Counted from the first letter of the stretch, positions 33,488 through 41,613 are shown. The stretch: 52,949 nucleotides of DNA from Collinsella aerofaciens (GCA_021639365.1 JAJXHK010000011.1:1-52949), one strand, 5' to 3'. Numbers and translations: made by a program. Notes: generated by a model from the letters alone, not told the origin.

Positions 33488-34702
33488 ATGTCACAAGTTT
33501 CTAACACCTCGTTTACAACGACGGTTTCATCAAACGCCATGGCCGTGGTGGACTATCTGTCCAAAAGCATGATGTCGGCGCTGCCGTTTATTGTCTGCGC
33601 GGCATTGTTCCGCACCGTCGCCGTCATTATGGGCGAAGGCATGCTGGGCCTGTGGTCTGCCGATTCCGAAATCTATCGCCTGTTCTACAGTTGGCTCTAT
33701 AACGCCGGCTACTACTTTTTGCCCATTTATCTTGGGTGGGCCGCCGCCCGCCAGCTCGGTTGCTCGGAGCAGTTGGGCATGATGTTGGGCGGCGTATTGA
33801 TTGCGCCCGACCTGCTTAAGCTCGTCGATGCCGCATCGACGACGGGGGCAGCGATGACTTCCGTGTATGGTCTGCTTCCCGCGCCGGTCAACGATTACAC
33901 GACGACTGTTATTCCGGTTCTCATTTCGGTGCCCGTGCTATGGCGAGTGGAGTGTTTCTTTCAGCGCGTTATCCCTAAGGCCGTGGCGTTTTCGTTCGTT
34001 CCGTTTGCAACCATGCTCGTCATGGTTCCGGTTTCGCTGTGTATTACGGCGCCGGCTGGCAGCTATCTGGGCATGCTGTTGGGCCAGCTTATGTTTATGC
34101 TTGGCAATTCCGGTGGCATCGTGTCGCTGCTCACGCTCATGGGGCTTGCCGCCAGCTGGGAGTTCCTTAAGATCGCGGGCGTCAGCAACGTCGTCCTATC
34201 GCTCGCCTATGCGCAGTTTATGAGTGTGGGAACGGATTCGTGCATTCTGATCGCCGCGACGATGGCAACGTTCGCCGTTTGGGGCATGCCCTTTGGCGCG
34301 TCGCTTCGCGTTGCGGATAAGGACGAGAAGGCGCTCATGCTGGGCTATTCAATCTCGGGTGTTCTTGGCGGCGTAAGCGAGCCGGCGCTGTACGGTTGCG
34401 GCTTTAAATATGGCAGGTGCCTGACGTGCATGGCCATTGGCGGCGCCGTCGGAGGCCTTGTTGCGGCCGTGGGTCACGTTACGGCCTATACCATCGGCAT
34501 GACGAACGTGCTTATGGTTATTGGTTTTGCCACGGGCGGCATCTCGAATCTGCTGTGGTGCTGTGCTGCCGGCGGTGTGGCATTTGCGGTGTCTGCGGCG
34601 CTGAGCTACTGCTTTGGCGTGGTGCCGGCGAAGGGGCAGGCGGCGGGGGATGGAGCCGATTTGCCCGAAACCTCTAAGAGCGCGGCCGAAGTAAGCGCGT
34701 AA
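33488..34702 (+). CDS. PTS EIIC-like permease, stand-alone
   Basis: A 404-residue polytopic membrane protein that resembles the EIIC domain of beta-glucoside/sucrose/trehalose PTS transporters: SMMSALPFIVCAALFRTVAV at the start, LPIYLGWAAARQLGC, GVLIAPDLL and the sugar-binding GGVSEPALYG motif. There is no EIIB or EIIA domain here and none beside it, so it would need partners encoded elsewhere or have another role. An in-frame ATG at 33464 is an alternative start. It begins only 40 bases after accDA, so it may be cotranscribed, though no link to fatty acid synthesis is evident. Confidence 0.78.
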   Translation: MSQVSNTSFTTTVSSNAMAVVDYLSKSMMSALPFIVCAALFRTVAVIMGEGMLGLWSADSEIYRLFYSWLYNAGYYFLPIYLGWAAARQLGCSEQLGMMLGGVLIAPDLLKLVDAASTTGAAMTSVYGLLPAPVNDYTTTVIPVLISVPVLWRVECFFQRVIPKAVAFSFVPFATMLVMVPVSLCITAPAGSYLGMLLGQLMFMLGNSGGIVSLLTLMGLAASWEFLKIAGVSNVVLSLAYAQFMSVGTDSCILIAATMATFAVWGMPFGASLRVADKDEKALMLGYSISGVLGGVSEPALYGCGFKYGRCLTCMAIGGAVGGLVAAVGHVTAYTIGMTNVLMVIGFATGGISNLLWCCAAGGVAFAVSAALSYCFGVVPAKGQAAGDGADLPETSKSAAEVSA

Positions 34703-34740
34703 ACCTGTGCGGCACAAGGACGATTCCTTTGCCACATTCC

Positions 34741-34773
34741 AAGGCCGTGGCCCGTGTGGGTCGCGGCCTTTTT
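34741..34773 (+). terminator. Intrinsic terminator after the EIIC gene
   Basis: AAGGCCG (34741-34747) pairs with CGGCCTT (34764-34770), with an inner CCC/GGG extension, followed by a T-run. Confidence 0.85.
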
Positions 34774-34852
34774 GTATCTGGGGGACAAAGTGGCTACACT
34801 ACAATCCGTTTGAACAATAGATATATAGGTAGTACCGTGGGGGCGGATGTAG

Positions 34853-36007
34853 ATGGTCGAGTGGATTGTTAAGCGTGCGCAGGGCGATCGTGCGCGTGTG
34901 GGCACGTTAGCGGGCATGGTGTGTATTGTCGCCAATGTCGCGCTTTGTGCTGCGAAGGGCGCAATTGGTGTGGTTTCGGGATCGGTTTCGATTGTGGCGG
35001 ATGCCATGAACAACCTATCCGATGCCAGCTCGAACATCGTGAGTGTCCTTGGCTTTAAGCTGGCGAGCAAGCCGGCCGACCCCGAGCATCCTTACGGCCA
35101 CGGTCGCTACGAGTATCTCTCGGGTCTGGTCGTGGCGGCGCTCGTGCTGCTGATTGGCGTTGAGCTGGTGAAGTCCTCAGTTGAGCGCGTCATCCACCCC
35201 GAACCTGTCGAGTTCTCGCTTGCCCTGGTGGCAGTTCTCGTGCTTTCGATGGTCGTAAAGCTCTGGATGGCGACCCTCAACCAAAAGCTCGGTGACCGCA
35301 TAGAGTCCGAGACGTTGCATGCGACCGCTCAGGATTCCAAAAACGATGTCCTAGCCACGGGCGCCGTGCTGGCGTGCGCGATTGTTTCCCAGGTGACGCA
35401 TATCAATCTTGACGCATGGGTCGGCCTTGCCGTTGGCGCCTATATCGGCTGGAGCGGTTTTGAGCTCATCCAGGATACGGTGAGCCCGCTTTTGGGCCAG
35501 GCGCCCGATCCCAAGCTGGTCAAACATATCCGAGACAAGATCATGAGCTACCCCGGCGTTTTGGGCGTCCACGACCTTATGGTTCACGATTACGGTCCGG
35601 GCAGGAAGTTTGCAAGTGCGCACGCCGAGATGGCGGCCGAGGCCAGCCCGCTGGAAAGTCACGACACGCTCGATAACATCGAGCAGTCGTTTAGGAACGA
35701 AGACGGTATGATCGTCACGCTCCATTATGACCCCATCGTGACCGACGATCCAAAGGTGGCGAGCATGCGTCTGCGCATCAACGCCATGGCTCAGGAGATT
35801 GATAGCCGCCTCTCGATCCACGACTTGCGTTGCGTACCGGGCCCCACGCACACCAATGTGATTTTTGACTGCGTGCGACCCTCGGATTTGGCGATGAGCG
35901 CCGAGGATCTAAAGCACACGCTGGCACAACGGGTCGAATCGGAATATCCCAAGTCGATTGCCAAGATTACGATCGACGAGGACTATGTCGGCCATACCCA
36001 CGAGTAG
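34853..36007 (+). CDS. Cation diffusion facilitator, probably Mn(II) efflux (MntE/MneP-like)
   Basis: A 384-residue CDF transporter: six membrane helices followed by a cytoplasmic domain. The metal site on helix 2 reads N53-N-L-S-D57 and that on helix 5 D-S-K-N-D (in TAQDSKNDV), giving an N/D/D/D site. Zinc CDFs normally have HD/HD or DD/HD; the N-D-D-D pattern is that of Mn exporters such as MntE and MneP. The HPYGHGRYEYLSG motif between helices 2 and 3 is conserved. The C-terminal region is longer than usual by about 80 residues. It is followed after 39 bases by a histidine phosphatase. Confidence 0.85.
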   Translation: MVEWIVKRAQGDRARVGTLAGMVCIVANVALCAAKGAIGVVSGSVSIVADAMNNLSDASSNIVSVLGFKLASKPADPEHPYGHGRYEYLSGLVVAALVLLIGVELVKSSVERVIHPEPVEFSLALVAVLVLSMVVKLWMATLNQKLGDRIESETLHATAQDSKNDVLATGAVLACAIVSQVTHINLDAWVGLAVGAYIGWSGFELIQDTVSPLLGQAPDPKLVKHIRDKIMSYPGVLGVHDLMVHDYGPGRKFASAHAEMAAEASPLESHDTLDNIEQSFRNEDGMIVTLHYDPIVTDDPKVASMRLRINAMAQEIDSRLSIHDLRCVPGPTHTNVIFDCVRPSDLAMSAEDLKHTLAQRVESEYPKSIAKITIDEDYVGHTHE

Positions 36008-36046
36008 GGCCGCGCCGATAAAGCAACTGGTGTAGAAGGGGAGAGC

Positions 36047-36673
36047 ATGAAGAAGCTGTATCTACTCCGCCACGGTCAGACGGAGTTCAACGTCAAAAAG
36101 CTGGTCCAGGGCCGCTGCGATTCACCGCTGACCGACCTGGGCCGTCAGCAAGCCGGGATGGCAGCCGCGTGGCTCAAAGCCCACAACGTCGTTCCCGACA
36201 AAGTGGTCTCTTCGCCCTTAGGCCGAGCCATGGACACAGCTCAGCTCGTCGCAACCGAACTCTTTGGCCCGGACGCTGACGTTGAGCCCTGCGAAGGCAT
36301 TATCGAGCGCTGCTACGGCACCTTCGAAGAGGGCCCCCACGACGCCCTACCCACCGACGTCTGGGACCCCGGCGAGGACCTGATCCCATTTGGCGGAGAA
36401 GGAAGCCATGCCCTGCAGGAGCGCATGGTAGGCACCCTCACCAATCTCATGGGCGCCGGGGGCATCGAAACCCTCCTAGCAGTAAGCCATGGAAGCGCCA
36501 GCCGCCAATTCATCAAGGCTGCAGCCCCAGAGGGCTTCGAGCTCCCAACAAAACTCCCCAACTGCGCCATCATGATCTTCGATTTTGATGAGGCAAAGTC
36601 GGGAGAAGAAGGCGACGCGCCCCAATCCAAGTTCATCTTGCAGCAAATCATCGATCCTCAACAAAGTAATTAG
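36047..36673 (+). CDS. Histidine phosphatase family protein (phosphoglycerate mutase-like)
   Basis: A 208-residue protein. The catalytic motif LRHGQTEFN (7-15, phospho-accepting His9), an Arg in SSPLGRAMDTA, an acid Glu in the ERCYGTFEEG region and the second His in AVSHGSASR form the complete active site. Members include phosphoglycerate mutase, cobalamin phosphatase and broad phosphatases; the substrate is not predictable. AGGGGAGAG precedes the ATG. From about 36,400 to the stop, A-ending codons (gga, gta, cta, cca, caa) replace the usual C/G-ending ones. A hairpin element begins 45 bases later. Confidence 0.85.
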   Translation: MKKLYLLRHGQTEFNVKKLVQGRCDSPLTDLGRQQAGMAAAWLKAHNVVPDKVVSSPLGRAMDTAQLVATELFGPDADVEPCEGIIERCYGTFEEGPHDALPTDVWDPGEDLIPFGGEGSHALQERMVGTLTNLMGAGGIETLLAVSHGSASRQFIKAAAPEGFELPTKLPNCAIMIFDFDEAKSGEEGDAPQSKFILQQIIDPQQSN

Positions 36674-36717
36674 CTGAGCGAGCAGAGTTAAGCAGACATC
36701 AACGTGTCGTCTCCCGA

Positions 36718-36854
36718 GCACGGCGGAGGGCCGGAGAAATATATTAAGGTCATCGCGAGTTCCGCACGCAAAGGAGAGCACTTAATGTGCTCTCCGTCTT
36801 GCGCAGGACTGTAGAGCAGGGACCTTAATATATTTCTCCGGCCCTCCGCCGTGC
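36718..36854 (+). repeat. Hairpin element copy 3 (upstream of rplC)
   Basis: Perfect 34-base arms (36718-36751 and 36821-36854). The 69-base core (36752-36820) has TCGCGAGTTCCGCACGCAAA, the inner hairpin GGAGAGCAC-TTAAT-GTGCTCTCC, GTCTTGCGCAGGAC and TGTAGAGCAGG. Compared with copy 2, one stem pair changes from A-T to G-C, a compensatory change. The arms are unrelated to those of other copies. Left-arm base GCACGGCGGAGGGCCGG is GC-rich, while the part next to the core is AT-rich. Confidence 0.9.
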
Positions 36855-36918
36855 CCAGGAGCCATCCACGCACTTTACCTGCGTAAACAATGTGAGTGAA
36901 ATATGAATCTCGATGGAT

Positions 36919-36939
36919 ACGCCCGCAGCCGTGTATACT
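36919..36939 (+). promoter_or_regulatory. Shared motif with -10-like TATACT upstream of rplC
   Basis: The sequence around 36916-36937 (GGATACGCCCG, then CCGTGTATAC) is nearly repeated upstream of rplB. TATACT (36934-36939) is a plausible -10, but the -35 (TCGATG) is weak. Confidence 0.5.
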
Positions 36940-36959
36940 AAACAGCTGTGTGAAACCAG

Positions 36960-37122
36960 GGGAGTATTCTGGCTGGACAAAATGCCTGCTTAATAGGGTT
37001 GTCAGGTAGTCCGGGCGAAATACAAGGCTGGGGAGCACGTCGTGTAAGTAGTGGTCCTCTAGGGGCGTACGCTCGGTGGTGTACGCATTGTCCCAAGACC
37101 ACGCGAGAGTTGGGATCATATC
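36960..37122 (+). promoter_or_regulatory. Structured leader of the rplC operon
   Basis: A 160-base untranslated region. A clear stem is 37051-37102: GTGGTC pairs with GACCAC, GGG with CCC and CGTAC with GTACG, closed by a GCTCGGTGGT loop. It may be a ribosomal-protein autoregulatory leader. I do not recognise a known family. Confidence 0.5.
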
Positions 37123-37743
37123 TTGATCAGCATGATTCTCGGCCGCAAGATTGGCATGACCCAGGTTTGGGACGAGAACGATAACGTCGTTCCCGTCACG
37201 GTCATCCAGGCTGGCCCCTGCGCTGTCTCGCAGGTTAAAACTCAGGCAACCGACGGCTATGATGCCGTCCAGATCGGCTTCGGCGACATCAAGGCCAAGA
37301 ACGTGAACAAGCCCATGGCTGGTCACTTCGCCAAGGCTGGCGTCGAGCCTGTCCGCTTCCTTCGTGAGGTCCGCGTCGAGAACGGCGAGGAGCACAAGGT
37401 CGGCGAGGTCGTCACCGTCGCTGATTTCGCTGATGTCGAGAAGGTCGACGTCATCGGTACCTCCAAGGGTAAGGGCTTCCAGGGTCGCATCAAGCGCTGG
37501 GGTCAGCGCCGCGGTCCTATGACGCATGGTTCTCACTTCCAGCGTCACCCCGGTTCTATCGGTCAGTGCGCCTATCCTGCGCGCGTCCTCAAGGGCGTCA
37601 AGATGGCCGGTCACATGGGTAACGAGCGCGTTACCGTCAAGAACCTTTCCGTTGTCCGCATCGATGCCGAGCAGAACCTCATCTTGGTCAAGGGCGCTGT
37701 CCCGGGTGCCAAGAATGGTCTCGTCGCCATCCGTATGGCCTAA
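37123..37743 (+). CDS. rplC: 50S ribosomal protein L3
   Basis: A 206-residue protein that binds 23S rRNA early in assembly. MILGRKIGMTQVWDENDNVV is the N-terminus, with GTSKGKGFQGRIKRW and MTHGSHFQRHPGSIG conserved in the middle. Two starts are possible: TTG 37123 (spacing of about 8 from GGGAT) and ATG 37132. It is now the first gene of the rplC-rplX cluster, since rpsJ is elsewhere. Confidence 0.95.
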   Translation: MISMILGRKIGMTQVWDENDNVVPVTVIQAGPCAVSQVKTQATDGYDAVQIGFGDIKAKNVNKPMAGHFAKAGVEPVRFLREVRVENGEEHKVGEVVTVADFADVEKVDVIGTSKGKGFQGRIKRWGQRRGPMTHGSHFQRHPGSIGQCAYPARVLKGVKMAGHMGNERVTVKNLSVVRIDAEQNLILVKGAVPGAKNGLVAIRMA

Positions 37744-37789
37744 GGGCCCAGCCCATTTAGCCCAGCGTCATACCAAGGAGAACACTTAA

Positions 37790-38416
37790 ATGGCAAAGTT
37801 TGAAGTAAAGAACAGCGAGGGCAAGAAGGTCGCCGAGGCCGAGCTCGCCGCTGAGGTGTACGGCATCGAGCCGAACATCCACGTTATGCACCACATCGTC
37901 AAGTGCCAGATGGCCTCTTGGCGTCAGGGCACCCAGTCCGCTAAGGGCCGCTCTGAGGTTTCCGGTGGCGGCAAGAAGCCTTGGCGTCAGAAGGGCACCG
38001 GCCGTGCCCGCCAGGGTTCCATCCGTGCTGCCCAGTGGCGTCACGGTGGCGTTGTCTTCGCCCCCAAGCCCCGTTCCTACGCTAAGCGTATGAACAACAA
38101 GGAGGTCAAGCTGGCTATGCGCTCCGCGCTGTCCGCCAAGCTGGCCGATGGCGAGCTCGTGCTCGTCGACGACTACGGCTTCGAGAAGCCTTCCACCAAG
38201 GCTGCCGTTGCCATGCTCAAGGCTCTCGGCCTTGAGGGCAAGCGTCTGACCATCATCGTTCGCGATGAGGACGTCAACGCCTACCTGTCGTTCCGCAACA
38301 TTCCCAAGACGTTCATCATCACCGCCGACGAGGCCAACACCTACGATCTCGTCAACAACAACGCTGTGCTGATGCCCGCCGACATCGCCGCTCACTTCGG
38401 GGAGGTGCTTGCATAA
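37790..38416 (+). CDS. rplD: 50S ribosomal protein L4
   Basis: A 208-residue protein. The loop in the peptide exit tunnel (QGTQSAKGRSEVSGGGKKPW and RQKGTGRARQGSIRAAQWRHG) is intact. In E. coli L4 represses the S10 operon by binding its leader; the leader before rplC is a candidate for a similar control. AAGGAG precedes the ATG. Confidence 0.97.
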   Translation: MAKFEVKNSEGKKVAEAELAAEVYGIEPNIHVMHHIVKCQMASWRQGTQSAKGRSEVSGGGKKPWRQKGTGRARQGSIRAAQWRHGGVVFAPKPRSYAKRMNNKEVKLAMRSALSAKLADGELVLVDDYGFEKPSTKAAVAMLKALGLEGKRLTIIVRDEDVNAYLSFRNIPKTFIITADEANTYDLVNNNAVLMPADIAAHFGEVLA

Positions 38417-38704
38417 ATGACCGCCCACGAGATCATCATCCGTCCGATCGTGTCCGAGCGTTCCTTCTCCGGCATGGAGCTGAACAAGTACACGTTCGAG
38501 GTCGCCAAGGATGCTAACAAGTATCAGATCAAGGACGCTGTCGAGGAGATCTTCGGCGTCAAGGTCGTTCGCGTGAACACCCTGACGGTCAAGCCCAAGA
38601 CCAAGCGCGTGCGCTATGTCGCCGGCAAGACCCGTTCTTGGAAGAAGGCCATCGTCACGCTGGCCGAGGGCGACACCATCGAGGTCTTTGGCAACCAGGC
38701 CTAA
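38417..38704 (+). CDS. rplW: 50S ribosomal protein L23
   Basis: A 95-residue protein at the exit tunnel, where trigger factor and SRP dock. IIIRPIVSERSFSGMELNKYTFEV and VKPKTKRVRYVAGKTRSWKKAIVTL are typical. ATG follows the rplD stop directly, with GGAGGTG inside rplD as ribosome site. A hairpin that resembles a terminator follows 15 bases after the stop. Confidence 0.96.
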   Translation: MTAHEIIIRPIVSERSFSGMELNKYTFEVAKDANKYQIKDAVEEIFGVKVVRVNTLTVKPKTKRVRYVAGKTRSWKKAIVTLAEGDTIEVFGNQA

Positions 38705-38719
38705 GACTCGCTGCTGTTG

Positions 38720-38771
38720 AGTGAGCTCATGCCTCCCAAATAGGGGAGGCGAGAGCTCAAGGTTTTGGGCG
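38720..38771 (+). terminator. Terminator-like hairpin between rplW and rplB
   Basis: TGAGCTC and GCCTCCC pair with GGGAGGC and GAGCTCA around a short loop; a T-poor GGTTTTGGG follows. It may be partial terminator or an RNA-processing site inside the operon. Confidence 0.55.
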
Positions 38772-38774
38772 TAT

Positions 38775-38883
38775 AAAATGGACACGCCCGGAACCGTGTA
38801 TACGTCCGGTGTCATCGCACCCGAGGCAGAACCTCGAATCCCTGTCTGCGATGGCTAACGGATTCCTATTGAAAGGGATTGTA
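38775..38883 (+). promoter_or_regulatory. Shared motif and structured leader upstream of rplB
   Basis: ATGGACACGCCCG followed by CCGTGTATAC (38778-38803) repeats the motif found before rplC. A structured stretch follows at 38813-38853: CATCGCA pairs with TGCGATG and encloses CGAGG-CAGAA-CCTCG. The rplW-rplB gap is 179 bases, while such gaps are normally short, so separate control of rplB is likely. Confidence 0.55.
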
Positions 38884-39714
38884 ATGGCTGTAAAGCACCT
38901 TAAGCCGACCTCCGCTGGTAGGCGTTGGCAGACGATCTCCGATTTCTCCGAGATCACCTGCACCAAGCCCGAGAAGTCTCTTCTCGAGCCCCTGCCCAAG
39001 AAGGCCGGTCGTAACAACAACGGCCGCATCACCACCCGCCACCAGGGCGGCGGCGTGAAGCGTCGTTACCGCGTGATCGACTTCAAGCGCAACAAGGACG
39101 GCGTGCCCGCCAAGGTTGCCACGATCGAGTACGATCCGAACCGTTCCGCTCGCATCGCTCTGCTGCACTACGCTGACGGTGAGAAGCGCTACATCCTGGC
39201 CCCCAAGGGCCTCGAGGTCGGTCAGACCATCATGTCCGGTTCTGACGCCGACATCAAGCCGGGCAACGCTCTGCCCCTCGCCGACATCCCCGTCGGTACG
39301 CTCATCCACGCTGTCGAGTTCCAGCCGGGTAAGGGCGCCGCTATCGCCCGTTCCGCCGGTAACTCCTGCCAGCTGATGGGTAAGGAGGGTAAGTACGCTA
39401 TCGTCCGTATGCCTTCCTCCGAGATGCGCCGCATCCTCGTTACCTGCCGCGCCACCGTCGGTGAGGTCGGCAACGCCGATCACGCCAACATCGTCATCGG
39501 CAAGGCCGGCCGTAAGCGTCACATGAACGTGCGCCCGACCGTCCGCGGTACCGTCATGAACCCTGTCGACCACCCGCACGGCGGTGGCGAGGGCAAGAAC
39601 CACACCTCTGGTCGTCCCTCTGTTACCCCCTGGGGTAAGCCGACGAAGGGCCTTCGTACGCGCAAGAAGAAGAAGGTCTCGAACCAGCACATCATTCGTC
39701 GCCGTAAGAAGTAA
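38884..39714 (+). CDS. rplB: 50S ribosomal protein L2
   Basis: A 276-residue protein near the peptidyl transferase centre. NNNGRITTRHQGGGVKRRYR and the conserved MNPVDHPHGGGEG loop (His needed for activity) are present. ATG 38884 gives the canonical MAVKHLKPTSAGRR; the frame is open further upstream, but that part overlaps the leader. The ribosome site is GAAAGGGA. Confidence 0.97.
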   Translation: MAVKHLKPTSAGRRWQTISDFSEITCTKPEKSLLEPLPKKAGRNNNGRITTRHQGGGVKRRYRVIDFKRNKDGVPAKVATIEYDPNRSARIALLHYADGEKRYILAPKGLEVGQTIMSGSDADIKPGNALPLADIPVGTLIHAVEFQPGKGAAIARSAGNSCQLMGKEGKYAIVRMPSSEMRRILVTCRATVGEVGNADHANIVIGKAGRKRHMNVRPTVRGTVMNPVDHPHGGGEGKNHTSGRPSVTPWGKPTKGLRTRKKKKVSNQHIIRRRKK

Positions 39715-39746
39715 TTTCGGATACCGAGTTTTAGGAGAAAGCACTT

Positions 39747-40007
39747 ATGAGCAGAAGTCTCAAAAAGGGCCCGTTCGTGGAGACTCGCCTTCTCTCGCGT
39801 ATCACCGCGATGAACGAGGCTGGCAAGAAGGACGTCGTGAAGACCTGGTCCCGCGCGTCCACCATCTTCCCCGAGATGGTTGGTCACACCATCGCCGTCC
39901 ACGACGGCCGCAAGCATGTGCCCGTGTATGTTACCGAGTCCATGGTTGGTCACAAGCTCGGCGAGTTCGCGCCGACTCGTACGTTCCGTGGCCACAAGGC
40001 CAAATAG
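39747..40007 (+). CDS. rpsS: 30S ribosomal protein S19
   Basis: An 86-residue 30S head protein. SRSLKKGPFVETRLL and GHTIAVHDGRKHVPVYVTE plus GHKLGEFAPTRTFRGH are all conserved. TAGGAG precedes the ATG. Confidence 0.97.
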   Translation: MSRSLKKGPFVETRLLSRITAMNEAGKKDVVKTWSRASTIFPEMVGHTIAVHDGRKHVPVYVTESMVGHKLGEFAPTRTFRGHKAK

Positions 40008-40021
40008 GGGGTTAACCGTAA

Positions 40022-40393
40022 ATGGCAACTAAGTCTATTGAAACTGAGGCCACCGAGGTTCGCGCCGTCGCTAAGTACGTGCGTGTTTCCCCCAGCAAGG
40101 CCCGCCTGGTGGTCGATCTGATCCGCCGCAAGCCTGTCGCTCAGGCCTTCGACATCCTCCACTTCTGCGACCGCGCCGTCGCCGTGGATGTCGAGAAGGT
40201 TCTCCGTTCCGCCGTTGCGAACGCCGAGAACAACAACGGTCTGCGTGCCGACAACCTGGTTGTCGCCGCTGCCTATGTTGACGAGGGTCCGACGCTTAAG
40301 CGCATCCGTCCCCGCGCCAAGGGTTCCGCTTCTCGCATTCTGAAGCGTACTTCCCACATCACCGTCGTCGTTGCTCCTCGAAAGGAGGCGTAA
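40022..40393 (+). CDS. rplV: 50S ribosomal protein L22
   Basis: A 123-residue protein whose beta hairpin lines the exit tunnel. YVRVSPSKARLVVDLIRRKP near the N-terminus and PTLKRIRPRAKGSASRILKR, the tunnel loop, are standard. It follows rpsS after 14 bases. Confidence 0.97.
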   Translation: MATKSIETEATEVRAVAKYVRVSPSKARLVVDLIRRKPVAQAFDILHFCDRAVAVDVEKVLRSAVANAENNNGLRADNLVVAAAYVDEGPTLKRIRPRAKGSASRILKRTSHITVVVAPRKEA

Positions 40394-40399
40394 AGCTGT

Positions 40400-41110
40400 A
40401 TGGGTCAGAAAGTCTACCCCACCGGCTTCCGTCTTGGCATCACCGAGAACTGGCGCTCCCGCTGGTTCGCAGAGAAGGATTACGCTAAGACCCTCGGTAA
40501 CGATCTCGAGATCCGCAAGTACCTCGAGAAGCGTCTTTCCCGCGCAGCTGTCTCCCGCGTCGAGATCGAGCGCGCTGGCGACAAGGTGAAGGTCATCATC
40601 CTCACCGCTCGCCCCGGCGTTGTCATCGGTAAGAAGGGTGCCGAGATCGATACCCTCCGCACCGAGCTCGAGAAGGTCGCTGGCGTCTCCAAGGGCCAGC
40701 TCTCCGTCGACGTTGTCGAGATCAAGCGCCCCGAGCTCGACGCCAACCTCGTTGCTCAGTCTATCGCCGAGCAGCTCGAGGGCCGCGTTGCCTTCCGTCG
40801 CGCTATGCGCAAGGCTGTCCAGTCTGCCCGCAAGGCCGGCGCTAAGGGCATCCGTATCCAGTGCTCCGGTCGTCTTGGCGGTGCCGAGATGGGCCGTCGT
40901 GAGTGGTACCGCGAGGGTCGCGTGCCTCTGCACACCCTCCGTGCCAAGATCGACTACGGCACGGCTGTCGCCAGCACCACCATGGGCGCTTGCGGCGTGA
41001 AGGTCTGGATCTACCTGGGCGAGAAGCTCCCGGGCCAGCCTGTTCCCAACCCTGCACTCGAGGGCTCTTCCCGTCCTCGTCGTCGTAACTCCGAGAGGAG
41101 GGGTCAGTAG
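40400..41110 (+). CDS. rpsC: 30S ribosomal protein S3
   Basis: A 236-residue protein. The N-terminal GQKVYPTGFRLGITENWRSR, the KH-domain motif VVIGKKGAEIDTL and the C-terminal IQCSGRLGGAEMGRREWYREG with GVKVWIYLGE are present. Its stop overlaps the rplP start by one base. Confidence 0.97.
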   Translation: MGQKVYPTGFRLGITENWRSRWFAEKDYAKTLGNDLEIRKYLEKRLSRAAVSRVEIERAGDKVKVIILTARPGVVIGKKGAEIDTLRTELEKVAGVSKGQLSVDVVEIKRPELDANLVAQSIAEQLEGRVAFRRAMRKAVQSARKAGAKGIRIQCSGRLGGAEMGRREWYREGRVPLHTLRAKIDYGTAVASTTMGACGVKVWIYLGEKLPGQPVPNPALEGSSRPRRRNSERRGQ

Positions 41111-41613
41111 TGCTTGCCCCTAAGCGTATTCTTCACCGCAAGGTGCAGCGTGGCTCCATGAAGGGCCAGGCCAAGGGTAATACCGAGCTGCATTTCGGCG
41201 AGTTTGGTATCCAGGCTCTCGAGGCCCATTGGATCACCAACCGTCAGATCGAGGCCGCTCGTATTGCCATGACCCGCTACATGAAGCGTGGCGGTCGTGT
41301 CTACATCACGATCTTCCCCGATAAGCCCATCACCAAGAAGCCTGCCGAGACTCGCATGGGTTCTGGTAAGGGTAACCCCGAGGAGTGGGTGGCCGTCGTC
41401 AAGCCCGGCCGCATCATGTTCGAGGTCAAGGGCGTGCCCGAGGAGGTCGCTCGCGAGGCTCTGCGTCTTGCACAGCACAAGCTTCCCATCAAGACCAAGA
41501 TTGTTGCTGCCAAGAACGCTGAGCAGCGCATCGAGAAGGAGATGGCTGAGGAGGCCGCTCTCGAGGCCAAGTGGGCTGCTGAGGACGCCGCCGCCGCCAA
41601 GGAGGAGAACTAA
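41110..41613 (+). CDS. rplP: 50S ribosomal protein L16 with C-terminal extension
   Basis: A 167-residue protein, GTG start. The normal L16 sequence (MLAPKRILHRKVQRGSMKGQ to about residue 138, including MGSGKGNPEEWVAVVKPGRI) is followed by about 28 residues rich in Ala, Glu and Lys, such as EKEMAEEAALEAKWAAEDAA, which most L16 proteins lack. Stops overlap on both sides (1 base with rpsC, 1 base with rpmC), so translation is coupled. The function of the tail is unknown. Confidence 0.96.
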   Translation: MLAPKRILHRKVQRGSMKGQAKGNTELHFGEFGIQALEAHWITNRQIEAARIAMTRYMKRGGRVYITIFPDKPITKKPAETRMGSGKGNPEEWVAVVKPGRIMFEVKGVPEEVAREALRLAQHKLPIKTKIVAAKNAEQRIEKEMAEEAALEAKWAAEDAAAAKEEN

